Assembly: GCA_003223995.1 (NCBI GenBank) | Contig: QHYA01000299.1 | Coordinates: 1-5,230, forward strand | Direction of reading: 5' to 3' | DNA: 5,230 nucleotides | DNA from: Acidobacteriota bacterium | GTDB taxonomy: Bacteria > Acidobacteriota > Polarisedimenticolia > QHYA01 | In this document: piece by piece, positions 1 to 5,230 of the stretch | How positions within the stretch are numbered: position 1 is the first letter of the stretch | Layout of the letters: every line of letters starts with the position of its first letter | Translations under genes and position numbers: made by a program | The notes under the pieces: generated by a model | Told to the model about the DNA's origin: nothing | The model's input: the letters and a program-made list of their open reading frames with translations, nothing else | The model's database searches: none

Positions 1-437
1 GCAGGGAGCTGGATCGGATCGCTTCGGAGACGGCATCAGTAGGGCGTCGGGTCGACGCGGCGATCCTGAACTGCGAGCCGGATTATTCCACCCTCGCAGT
101 GTTCCGCGGAGGGGGGCCGACCTTCTTCCGCTGCAAGATCTACAGAGAAGTGGAGGACCAAGTCCCCTCCGGCCGGCTGAGGGTGCTGAAGAGGGAACTG
201 TCCACATCCCTCTCTTATTACTCCGAGAAGCTGGAAGGGCAGCTCCCCCTTCCCGCGCTCTCGTGCAATTCCGACCCCCAGGCGGTGGGGATCGAACAGG
301 TCCTGGCCGACGTTGGACTCTCTCCGGCAGCGGAGATCGACATCTCGCGTCTGGTCGGCATGCCGGCGGGTGCGGGCGATGCTCTGGAAGCGAGACTCGC
401 CCCCGCCCTGGGAATCACCGCGGGGAGGATGCGTTGA
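1..437 (+). CDS. pilM: PilM-like actin-family ATPase, 3' end only
   Basis: This is the C-terminal part (about 144 residues, open from nt 3) of a cytoplasmic PilM-type actin-like ATPase; the start lies before the window. In the family PilM binds the PilN N-terminus and couples the cytoplasmic motors to the alignment complex. What is visible: 'RVDAAILNCEPDYSTLAVFRGG', which resembles the second phosphate-binding region of actin-like folds; 'LSTSLSYYSEKLEG', matching the helix seen as 'SL.YY....' in PilM; and a final 'RLAPALGI' like the usual PilM end. The internal GTG at 99 is not the true start, because the conserved reading continues upstream of it. The stop TGA (435-437) overlaps the TTG start of the next gene, which fits one operon. 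The identity rests mainly on the pilN-pilO neighbourhood and these short motifs; a GspL-like actin fold is the main alternative. Confidence 0.8.
   Translation, partial: RELDRIASETASVGRRVDAAILNCEPDYSTLAVFRGGGPTFFRCKIYREVEDQVPSGRLRVLKRELSTSLSYYSEKLEGQLPLPALSCNSDPQAVGIEQVLADVGLSPAAEIDISRLVGMPAGAGDALEARLAPALGITAGRMR
422..428 (+). promoter_or_regulatory. Ribosome binding site of pilN
   Basis: GGGGAGG lies five bases before TTG at 434. It decides the start of pilN: the open frame reaches back to an earlier start at 263, but the family-conserved protein begins exactly after this site. Confidence 0.7.
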
Positions 438-1264
438 GGACGATCGAGATCAACCTCGCCACCCGGCCGTTCCACAACAACCTCCTTCTCTACCTGGGGT
501 ACGCGGCCGGCATCGTCACGATCACGGCGTTCACGGCCTTCAATGTTCTCACCCTGACCCGTCACGCGCGCACGGTGGCGCAGCTCGATAGCGAGATGGC
601 CTCGGGCCGCGCGCAGCTCGAGCAGCTCAACCGGGACGGGGAGCGTTACAAGAAGGAGATCGAGTCCCGAAATCTCAAGGACCTCGCGCAGAGGATCAAC
701 GCCGCGAACGGGATCCTGGTCGAACGCGAGTTTTCCTGGACCCGCCTTCTCAGCGCGCTCGAGGAGGCCGAGCCGTACAAGGTTCGCTTGCTGGACCTGA
801 GGCCTACGGTGTCTCCGGCCGGCGTGCTGATCCAGGCGCGAGGGATCGCCCGGGACCTCGACAATTACCTGGAGCTCCAGCAGAAGCTGCTGGACCATCC
901 GATGTTCCGTCGGGTCTATCCGACCGGCTACAACCGCCAGGCGGAAGGCGGCGAGTTCATGTTCGCCATCTCCTTCAACTACTTCCCCAACCCCCAGGAC
1001 GCGCCGCCTGAAGGGCAGGAGGCGGCGGTGACTCCGGAGACGGTGGCGGCGGAAGCCAGGCGTCACGCCGCCAGTGCGGGCGCGGTGGAGGGACCGGGGG
1101 GACTGGAAGCGCCGGCAGGAGCGGAAGCGCCGGTAGAAAGCGGCGCTCCGCCGGGAGGAGATGAAGCGGGCGGCAGGCAACAGGGCTCCGCCCCCGGCGA
1201 GGAGTTGCCGCCGGCCGGGAAGCCGGCCAGGCCTCCACGGCGCGGCGTGGCGAAGGGAAAGTAG
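434..1264 (+). CDS. pilN: PilN-like alignment subcomplex protein with long disordered tail
   Basis: Bitopic inner-membrane protein (276 aa) of the type IV pilus alignment complex; the family pairs with PilO in the periplasm and docks on PilM through its short cytoplasmic N-terminus. The first residues read 'MRTIEINLATRPFHNN', with the IN-L motif that PilM binds. A membrane segment covers about residues 17-41, a coiled-coil-prone stretch about 45-92, and a ferredoxin-like domain about 100-186 ('VRLLDLRP', 'GIARDLDNYLELQQKLLDHP', 'FAISFNYFP'). Residues about 190-276 form a low-complexity Ala/Gly/Pro/Glu tail ending in a basic patch, which is longer than usual for PilN. TTG at 434 is chosen because it follows a strong ribosome site, overlaps the pilM stop as TTGA, and gives the conserved N-terminus; the frame extends upstream to 263 but that part is unlike PilN. 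Confidence 0.88.
   Translation: MRTIEINLATRPFHNNLLLYLGYAAGIVTITAFTAFNVLTLTRHARTVAQLDSEMASGRAQLEQLNRDGERYKKEIESRNLKDLAQRINAANGILVEREFSWTRLLSALEEAEPYKVRLLDLRPTVSPAGVLIQARGIARDLDNYLELQQKLLDHPMFRRVYPTGYNRQAEGGEFMFAISFNYFPNPQDAPPEGQEAAVTPETVAAEARRHAASAGAVEGPGGLEAPAGAEAPVESGAPPGGDEAGGRQQGSAPGEELPPAGKPARPPRRGVAKGK
1105..1133 (+). repeat. Short direct repeat in the PilN tail
   Basis: The 11-base unit GGAAGCGCCGG occurs at 1105-1115 and again at 1123-1133, an 18-base (six-codon) period coding for two copies of 'EAP' within 'EAPAGAEAPV'. It is a minor in-frame duplication typical of low-complexity linkers. Confidence 0.6.
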
Positions 1265-1270
1265 AGGGAA
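1265..1270 (+). promoter_or_regulatory. Ribosome binding site of pilO
   Basis: AGGGAA directly after the pilN stop, about five to seven bases before GTG at 1276. It supports the GTG start, after which the membrane segment of PilO follows at the expected distance. Confidence 0.55.
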
Positions 1271-1275
1271 ACGCG

Positions 1276-1893
1276 GTGGAACCGCTCATCGATCTCCGGC
1301 GGGACGCGAGAAGGATCGTCACGGTGCTGCTCGTCCTTCTTCTGGCCAACGCCATCTTCTACCTGCTGCTGGTCCTTCCGAAGGTGCGGGAAAACAGCGC
1401 GCTGGTGGCGGAGAGGGCCTCCTTCCAGAACGACCTGGCGGCCGCCCGCAAGCGCACCGAGAAGCTGCGAGCCGCCTATGAGCGGATCGTCGCCCAGGAG
1501 AAGGGGCTGGACCGGTTCTACAACGAGATCCTGGGGACGAAACTGAAGAAGCTGGTGGAGATCCAAAAGGAGATCACCGGTATCTGCCATGATTTCGGCA
1601 TCGAGCCGCAGGAGATGCGCAACGACACATCCCCCGTGCCGGCGGGGCGGGTCGAGCGATTCACCTCCACCCTCCCGCTGAAGGGGGACTACCAGAACCT
1701 GCGACGGTTCATTGCGCGTGTGGAGAACTCCGAGAACTTTCTCGTCATCGACCGGGTGACGCTGTCGGGGACGAAGGAAGGAGGAGCGCAGCTGCAACTC
1801 AACGTTGACGTGGCCACGTACTTCGACGCGCCGTGGCTCGCCACGCCGCAGAAGGGGCGGCGGATCGGCCGTCCCGGACGGGGGAACGCCTGA
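1276..1893 (+). CDS. pilO: PilO-like alignment subcomplex protein
   Basis: Inner-membrane protein (205 aa), partner of PilN in the periplasmic alignment ring of type IV pilus systems. After a GTG start it has a short cytoplasmic N-terminus ('MEPLIDLRRDARR'), one membrane segment at about residues 14-35, a coiled-coil-prone stretch at about 37-75, and a ferredoxin-like domain at about 95-185. The diagnostic segment is 'LPLKGDYQNLRRFIARVE' followed by 'FLVIDRVTLSG', matching the PilO family pattern 'G.Y..L..F+..+E.....++'. Length and domain order look complete. The C-terminus is a short basic tail. It lies 11 nt after pilN, and its TGA shares one base with the ATG of the next gene (TGATG, 1891-1895), so translation is probably coupled. 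Confidence 0.88.
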   Translation: MEPLIDLRRDARRIVTVLLVLLLANAIFYLLLVLPKVRENSALVAERASFQNDLAAARKRTEKLRAAYERIVAQEKGLDRFYNEILGTKLKKLVEIQKEITGICHDFGIEPQEMRNDTSPVPAGRVERFTSTLPLKGDYQNLRRFIARVENSENFLVIDRVTLSGTKEGGAQLQLNVDVATYFDAPWLATPQKGRRIGRPGRGNA

Positions 1894-2369
1894 TGAAGGC
1901 TCTCAGCGTCCGGGAGGCGGTCCTCGCGCTGCTGTCCGTCGGTGTGATCGCCGTCCTTGGCTGGTACAACTTCTTCCGTACCAGCGACCCGGCAGCAGGC
2001 GGAAAGACCTCCGCGACGGGCGGCGCCGCCGAAGCCTCGCCGGCGGCCGACATTCCCCTCCTCGCGCTCGAAAGGAAGACGGAGCTGCCGGAGCTCGATG
2101 ACTCGAAGCTCCGCAACCTCTTCAATTACTCCAAATCTCCGGAAGAATACGAAGCCGAGCGGCGGGATGCCGAGCGGATCAAGAAGCTCGAGGAGGAAGC
2201 CGCGAGGCGGCAGAAGGAAGAGCAGGAGCGCCTGGCGCGCGAGGCCGAGGAACGGGCGAAATGGCACAGCGAACACCCGGCCCCTCCTGCCCCGCCCGAA
2301 CCGGTGACCCTGGGTTTCACGGACGCGCGCTTTTCGGACCAGCAACGGACGTTGCGGATGGGAGGCTGA
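1893..2369 (+). CDS. pilP: PilP-like inner-membrane protein lacking its HQ domain
   Basis: This 158 aa protein sits where PilP, the link between PilNO and the secretin, is expected. Residues about 8-28 are a membrane segment; 31-55 are an Ala/Gly-rich linker; 'RNLFNYS' (74-80) resembles the linear motif before the linker in PilP-like proteins of this group; 84-125 are a highly charged Glu/Arg/Lys helix, probably coiled coil; then 'PAPPAPPEPVTLGF' (129-142). In related proteins such a Pro-rich segment leads into the roughly 60-residue beta-sandwich HQ domain. Here the sequence jumps at once to 'TDARFSDQQRTLRMGG', which looks like the usual last strand and tail. The body of the HQ domain seems absent, by an in-frame loss near nt 2319. 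ATG at 1893 overlaps the pilO stop and has GGGGGAA upstream. Gene order is the main support for the name. Confidence 0.65.
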   Translation: MKALSVREAVLALLSVGVIAVLGWYNFFRTSDPAAGGKTSATGGAAEASPAADIPLLALERKTELPELDDSKLRNLFNYSKSPEEYEAERRDAERIKKLEEEAARRQKEEQERLAREAEERAKWHSEHPAPPAPPEPVTLGFTDARFSDQQRTLRMGG

Positions 2370-2385
2370 TCGATGTCCCATTGCC

Positions 2386-2391
2386 AGGAGA
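2386..2391 (+). promoter_or_regulatory. Ribosome binding site of the secretin gene
   Basis: AGGAGA in the 28-nt gap after the PilP-like stop, about six bases before GTG at 2398. It fixes the start that gives a complete lipoprotein signal peptide. Confidence 0.65.
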
Positions 2392-2397
2392 GCTCGA

Positions 2398-3798
2398 GTG
2401 AATAGAAAAAGGATCCTTCTCGTTCGCGCGTTCACGCCCGTCCTGCTGTGTAGCCTGGTCGCCGGCTGCGCCGCGATGTCGGCGTTCCGCCAGGGGGAGA
2501 GGGCCGAGCGCAGAGAAGACTGGGACCGGGCGGTCGTGGAGTACGTCAAGGCCCTGGCCAGCTCGCCCGGCAACACCTCCTACGGGGTCGCCCTGGCGCG
2601 AGCGAAGCTCCGCGCGTCGGCCGTCCACTTCGAGCGCGGCAAGACCTACGCGAGGGCCGGACAGCTCGAGCTGGCCTCCGCCGAGTACGAGCAGACGATC
2701 TTCCTCGACTCCTCCAACCAGTACGCGGCGATCGAGCTGCAGAAAGTCCGGGAGACGATCAAGAAGAAGCAGATGAGCCCCAGCGAGATCGAGAAGGCCA
2801 AGGCGGCGGCCAAGAAAAGGTCGCTGGCTCCACCAAAGCTGTCGCCGAAGTCCAACCTGCCCATCGTCCTGAAGTTCAAGGACCAGCCGATCGGGAAGAT
2901 CTACGACGCGCTCTCCAAGGCCTCCGGCGTGAACTTCCTGTACGACGAGCGCGTGGATCAGAAACAGACCCAGACGGTGGACATCGCCGGGGTGACTTTC
3001 GAGAAGGCGATGGACATCCTGATGCTCCAGAACAAGCACTTCTACAAGATCATCGGGCAACTGCTCGACGCCAGGAAGGTTGCCGAGAATCCGACCCTCA
3101 ACTCGCTGACGATCAAGGACTCCCCGGACGTCGTCGAGGTCGCCGAGAAGATCATCGACGCGAACGACAAGGCGAAAGCCGAGCTGGTCATCGACGTCGA
3201 GCTTCTCGAGCTGAACCGTTCCAAGGCGCAGGAGCTCGGGATCGACCTCACCAGCAAGACGCTCACTCTGGCGTTTCAGTCGGGCAGCACGACGGTGCCT
3301 CTCAACAATCTGGACCTGCTCAAGCAGCAGGCGAACTGGTCGCTGGGGCCGATCCCTGGCTTCACGCTCGACTTCTTCAAGAGCTACACCGACTCCAAGA
3401 CGATCGCCAAGCCCCAGGTGCGCGTGACCGAGGGGGAGAAGGCCGAGATCCATATCGGAGACAGGGTGCCCATTCCCTCGACGACCTTCAACACCTCGAA
3501 CACGATCGGCGGAAACATCATTCCCGTGACGTCGTTCACCTACCAGAATGTGGGGACCCAGATCACCATCGAGCCCCGGGTCCATCACAACCGCGAGATC
3601 ACGCTCAAGCTCAACGTCGAGGTCTCCAGCCTCGCCGGGAGCATCCAGGGGACCGGCGGAGTCTCCCAGCCGATCATCGGCACCCGCCAGATCAACACCG
3701 TCATCCGGCTGAAGGACGGAGAGACGAACCTGCTTGCCGGACTGATCAACGAGACCGAGTCGCACAGCCTCGCCGGGGTCCCGGGGCTGTCGGATCTG
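2398..3798 (+). CDS. gspD: Lipoprotein secretin, GspD/PilQ-like, 5' part (internally shortened, then frameshifted)
   Basis: Outer-membrane secretin, the ring through which the pilus or pseudopilus passes. Visible: basic N-terminus, hydrophobic segment and lipobox 'LVAGC' (lipidated Cys24); two TPR-like helical repeats at about 31-122; a charged linker; an STN/N0 domain at about 152-220 ('LKFKDQPIGKIYDALSKASG'); part of an N1-like KH domain at 221-261 ('AENPTLNSLTIKD'); and the secretin domain from 262 ('ELVIDVELLELNRS', 'GEKAEIHIGDRVPIP', 'IEPRVHH', 'LKDGETNLLAGLI', 'VPGLSDL' at 461-467). Two blocks are missing. At residues 220/221 the N0 end joins late N1. After Leu467 the family's 'P.LG.LF...TDIVL..TPHI' end of the barrel is gone and the conserved continuation resumes in another frame at 3797. 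Taken literally the frame stays open to 5172 (924 aa), running out of frame through the linker and cohesin and then in frame through the pseudopilin; that fusion is judged spurious. GTG start follows a good ribosome site. Confidence 0.8.
3057..3058 (+). other. Junction: missing N0/N1 block in the secretin
   Basis: 'NKHFYKIIG' (end of the N0 domain) is joined directly to 'QLLDARKVAENP' (second half of the N1-like domain). In related secretins about 40 residues lie between them, with the segment 'K..YED..I.TF.LS.AD...+...LR'. The frame is kept, so a loss of a multiple of three bases is inferred. Confidence 0.6.
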
Positions 3799-3800
3799 GG
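3796..3800 (+). other. Junction: missing end of secretin domain with frame change
   Basis: Reading in the first frame gives 'VPGLSDL' up to 3798; reading in the second frame gives 'WVGTEE' from 3797. The two bases TG are shared. The block in between, about 40 residues in the family, is absent. The change of frame requires a loss of 3n+2 bases. Confidence 0.7.
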
Positions 3801-4654
3801 TGGGAACGGAGGAGCAGACGAAGCTGCGCCGGAAGAACCGCGGAGCATTCGGCGAGAGCCCCTTCGCCGCGGAGGAGGGACAAGCGAATCCGGAGGGGAC
3901 GCCCGAGCAGGCCCCCGCGACCCCTATCTCCGCGCCCGGTCCCGTTTCCGGCGGCGCGCCGGGTTCCGCTCAGGGCGCGGCCGCCGCGGCGCCGGCCGTC
4001 GCCCCGGAATCGGCGCCCCCGGCCTCCCCGAAGATCGAGATCCAGCCGGCCCCGAGCGGGGCGTCCGCTCCGTCCCAGGCGGAGCAGACGCGCCAGGAGG
4101 AGAACGCGGAAGAGGAGGGAGAGTTCGAAGGGGAAGAAGAGGAGCCGGGCGAAGAGCCCGTTCCGGGCCAGCCCGAGCAGGGGACCGGGCAGCAGCCCGG
4201 CAAGCCGCAGGAACCGACCCCCTCCCCTTCGATCGTGCAGATCATCCTCTCCAGCCCCAGGGCGGTTTACAACGTCGGCGACCAGGTGCCGGTCGAGGTC
4301 AGGGTCCTGGGAGCGCAGAACGTCGGTTCGATCCCGTTCCATCTGCGTTACAACCCGCAGGTGCTGGATTGGGTGGGGCCCGCGGCCGAAGGAGACTTCC
4401 TCAACCGCGACGGCTCGGCCACCGTGTTCGTCGCGACGCCTGTGACCGGGGGCGGGGAGATCGTCGTGGGCGCTTCCCGTGTCGGCTCGGCCACGGGCGC
4501 CTCGGGAGCCGGAACCTTGGGGTCGTTCCTCTTCGTGGCGAAGGCCCCGGGGCAGGCCAATTTCACCTTGACGGGTGCGGCGGTGAAGGATCCGAACGCC
4601 AACAACCTGCCGGCCTCCTTCACGGTGTCCCCGATCAGCGTCCAGGGGAAGTGA
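3797..4654 (+). CDS. Secretin 3' part: acidic/Pro-rich linker and C-terminal cohesin domain (shifted frame)
   Basis: This segment continues the secretin in the second forward frame. It opens with 'WVGTEEQTKLRRKNRGAFGE', the stretch that follows the secretin barrel in related proteins. A long linker follows (residues about 20-143 counted from GTG 3800), first Pro/Ala-rich, then Glu-rich (about 100-120), then Gln/Pro-rich. Residues about 144-282 form a cohesin domain: 'VYNVGDQVPVEVRV', 'NVGSIPFHLRYNPQVLDWV', 'EGDFLNRDG', 'IVVGASRVG', 'GAGTLGSFLFVAK'. Cohesins are beta-sandwich modules that bind dockerins in cellulosomes and occur in other bacterial surface proteins. No ribosome site precedes GTG 3800, so this is not seen as an independent gene but as the rest of the secretin, cut off by a frame change. 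The stop TGA overlaps the pseudopilin GTG as GTGA. The cohesin call is strong; its ligand is unknown. Confidence 0.75.
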   Translation, partial: WVGTEEQTKLRRKNRGAFGESPFAAEEGQANPEGTPEQAPATPISAPGPVSGGAPGSAQGAAAAAPAVAPESAPPASPKIEIQPAPSGASAPSQAEQTRQEENAEEEGEFEGEEEEPGEEPVPGQPEQGTGQQPGKPQEPTPSPSIVQIILSSPRAVYNVGDQVPVEVRVLGAQNVGSIPFHLRYNPQVLDWVGPAAEGDFLNRDGSATVFVATPVTGGGEIVVGASRVGSATGASGAGTLGSFLFVAKAPGQANFTLTGAAVKDPNANNLPASFTVSPISVQGK

Positions 4655-5172
4655 GAGAGCAGCCCGTGCAGCAGCGACCCCCGCAACACCGTACAATCTC
4701 CCAGCGCGGGGTGAGCCTCGTGGAGCTGGTGGCGGTTTCCACGATCATCGTGGTGTTGGCGACGATCGCTGTCCCGGTCGTCTCGACGATCCAGCGGAGG
4801 CACAAGGAGCTCGCGCTGCGGCACTCTCTTCGCATCCTGCGGACGGCGATCGACGACTACAAGCGCTTCATCGGCGAGAACGCGGCCCTGAACAGCGGCG
4901 TCAATCCCACCATCAGACCCGAGTGCGAGGGCTATCCCTGCGAGCTGGAGGACCTGACCAAGGGGATAGACCTCGGCCTGTCGGCCAAGCAGCGGAAGAT
5001 CAGGTTCCTCCGCCGCATCCCCGTGGACCCGATGACGGGCAAGCGGGAGTGGGGGCTGCGTTCATCGAAGCAGGACCCGGACTCGATGTCCTGGGACCAC
5101 CTGCACGTATTCGATGTGCACACCCTTTCCGCGGGGGTGGACCTGGACGGCACGCCTTACCGAATGTGGTAG
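4651..5172 (+). CDS. gspG: GspG-like pseudopilin (type II secretion / type IV pilus)
   Basis: A 173 aa pseudopilin (168 aa if the GTG at 4666 is used). The leader is short and hydrophilic and ends in 'SQRG', followed by 'VSLVELVAVSTIIVVLATIAVP': the prepilin peptidase site is Gly before the first mature residue, with the essential Glu at +5 and a hydrophobic N-terminal helix. Val at +1 is less common than Phe or Met. The globular part has 'LRTAIDDYKRFIGE', 'CEGYPCELEDLTKG', 'RKIRFLRRIPVDPMTGKREW' and 'DSMSWDHLHVFDVHT', matching the GspG pattern 'YP..L..L..........YL..+P.DPWG'. Two cysteines lie close together ('CEGYPC'). The GTG at 4651 overlaps the secretin stop, but AGGGG at 4644-4648 is only two bases away; GTG 4666 has AGAGAG at better distance, so the start is open. 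In the family the protein is cleaved and methylated at the inner membrane and joins the filament. Confidence 0.85.
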   Translation: MREQPVQQRPPQHRTISQRGVSLVELVAVSTIIVVLATIAVPVVSTIQRRHKELALRHSLRILRTAIDDYKRFIGENAALNSGVNPTIRPECEGYPCELEDLTKGIDLGLSAKQRKIRFLRRIPVDPMTGKREWGLRSSKQDPDSMSWDHLHVFDVHTLSAGVDLDGTPYRMW

Positions 5173-5178
5173 GGGAGG
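5172..5178 (+). promoter_or_regulatory. Ribosome binding site of the last gene
   Basis: GGGGAGG begins on the last base of the pseudopilin stop codon and lies five bases before ATG at 5184. This strong match supports a real gene start although only 47 nt of it are visible. Confidence 0.65.
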
Positions 5179-5183
5179 TAGCC

Positions 5184-5230
5184 ATGTCGATTGGATCGTT
5201 CCGCAAGAGACGCCGCAACCAGAGGGGCTT
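5184..5230 (+). CDS. Start of a probable second pseudopilin (3' truncated by window)
   Basis: Fifteen codons and two further bases are visible: 'MSIGSFRKRRRNQRG' followed by TT-, which codes for Phe or Leu. A short, strongly basic leader ending in Arg-Gly and then probably Phe is what a class III prepilin leader looks like just before the prepilin peptidase cut. With a GspG-like gene immediately upstream (11 nt gap) and a strong ribosome site, a further prepilin-type protein is likely. The hydrophobic helix and the Glu at +5 lie beyond the window, so this is a prediction. Confidence 0.55.
   Translation, partial: MSIGSFRKRRRNQRG

Noticed and set aside
218..1180. Long open frame on the minus strand opposite pilN
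   Set aside because: Arg/Leu-rich translation without family features, opposite a clear PilN; it is a product of high GC and strong third-position bias.
2312..2401. Alternative PilP ending in another frame (…VADGRLIDVPLPGELE) whose TGA would overlap the secretin GTG
   Set aside because: The 'PLP' tail and GTGA overlap are attractive, but third-position GC is clearly lower than in the frame ending at 2369, and 'TDARFSDQQRTLRMGG' resembles a PilP tail better. It remains a possibility if the junction near 2319 is wrong by a base.
2317..3765. 482-codon minus-strand open frame opposite the secretin
   Set aside because: The plus strand here has an unmistakable secretin; the antisense translation is Asp/Leu/Gly/Arg-rich as expected from a mirrored GC-rich gene.
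3790..3802. Programmed ribosomal frameshift joining the two secretin halves
   Set aside because: No slippery run is seen at CGGATCTGGGTGG, and a shift would not restore the missing conserved block of about 40 residues.
3800..4654. Independent cohesin-domain gene starting with GTG at 3800
   Set aside because: No ribosome site precedes it, and its first residues 'WVGTEE' are the usual continuation of the secretin, so it is the gene's 3' part rather than a new gene.
3746..4696. 316-codon minus-strand open frame opposite the linker and cohesin
   Set aside because: Highly Arg/Gly-rich and repetitive, and opposed to a recognisable cohesin domain on the plus strand.
5173..5183. Terminator or promoter between the pseudopilin and the last gene
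   Set aside because: The gap is only 11 nt and filled by a ribosome site; no hairpin or -10/-35 pair is visible.

Overview
The window is a high-GC, densely packed, single-strand (+) segment of a type IV pilus / type II secretion-like assembly operon. Every gene runs left to right with gaps of at most about 28 nt, and several genes overlap by 1-4 nt. The gene order (PilM, PilN, PilO, PilP-like, lipoprotein secretin carrying a cohesin domain, GspG-like pseudopilin, start of another pseudopilin), the high GC3 and the family-specific wording of the proteins (the PilN start 'INLATRPF', the secretin 'WVGTEE' segment before a Pro/Glu-rich linker and a cohesin domain) suggest Acidobacteriota or a related deep-branching Gram-negative phylum. 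The taxonomic call is inference from remembered family patterns, not from a search.

Layout: 1-437 is the 3' end of an actin-like PilM ATPase. 434-1264 is PilN with a TTG start and a long disordered Ala/Gly/Pro tail. 1276-1893 is PilO. 1893-2369 is a short PilP-like inner-membrane protein. 2398-3798 is the 5' part of an outer-membrane secretin with lipobox and TPR-like repeats, and 3797-4654 is its 3' part in another frame (linker plus cohesin domain). 4651-5172 is a GspG-like pseudopilin. From 5184 a further gene starts, whose last visible residues look like another prepilin leader (RNQRGF). No RNA gene, mobile element, CRISPR, promoter or terminator was recognised.

How the parts would work together: PilM (cytoplasm) binds the PilN N-terminus; PilN and PilO form the periplasmic alignment subcomplex; the PilP-like protein links it to the secretin, through which a filament built from pseudopilins extends. 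The cohesin module at the secretin C-terminus is the architectural oddity; it could bind a dockerin-like or other surface partner.

The main observation is that three places seem to lack conserved blocks of roughly 40-50 codons each: the HQ domain of PilP (junction near 2319), the end of N0 and start of N1 in the secretin (near 3058), and the C-terminal end of the secretin domain (near 3797). The third shifts the frame, so the literal frame reads 924 codons through to 5172 and falsely fuses the secretin with the pseudopilin. The three junctions are about 740 nt apart in both intervals. Flanking sequence is otherwise intact and well conserved, so an assembly or consensus error is at least as likely as real gene damage.
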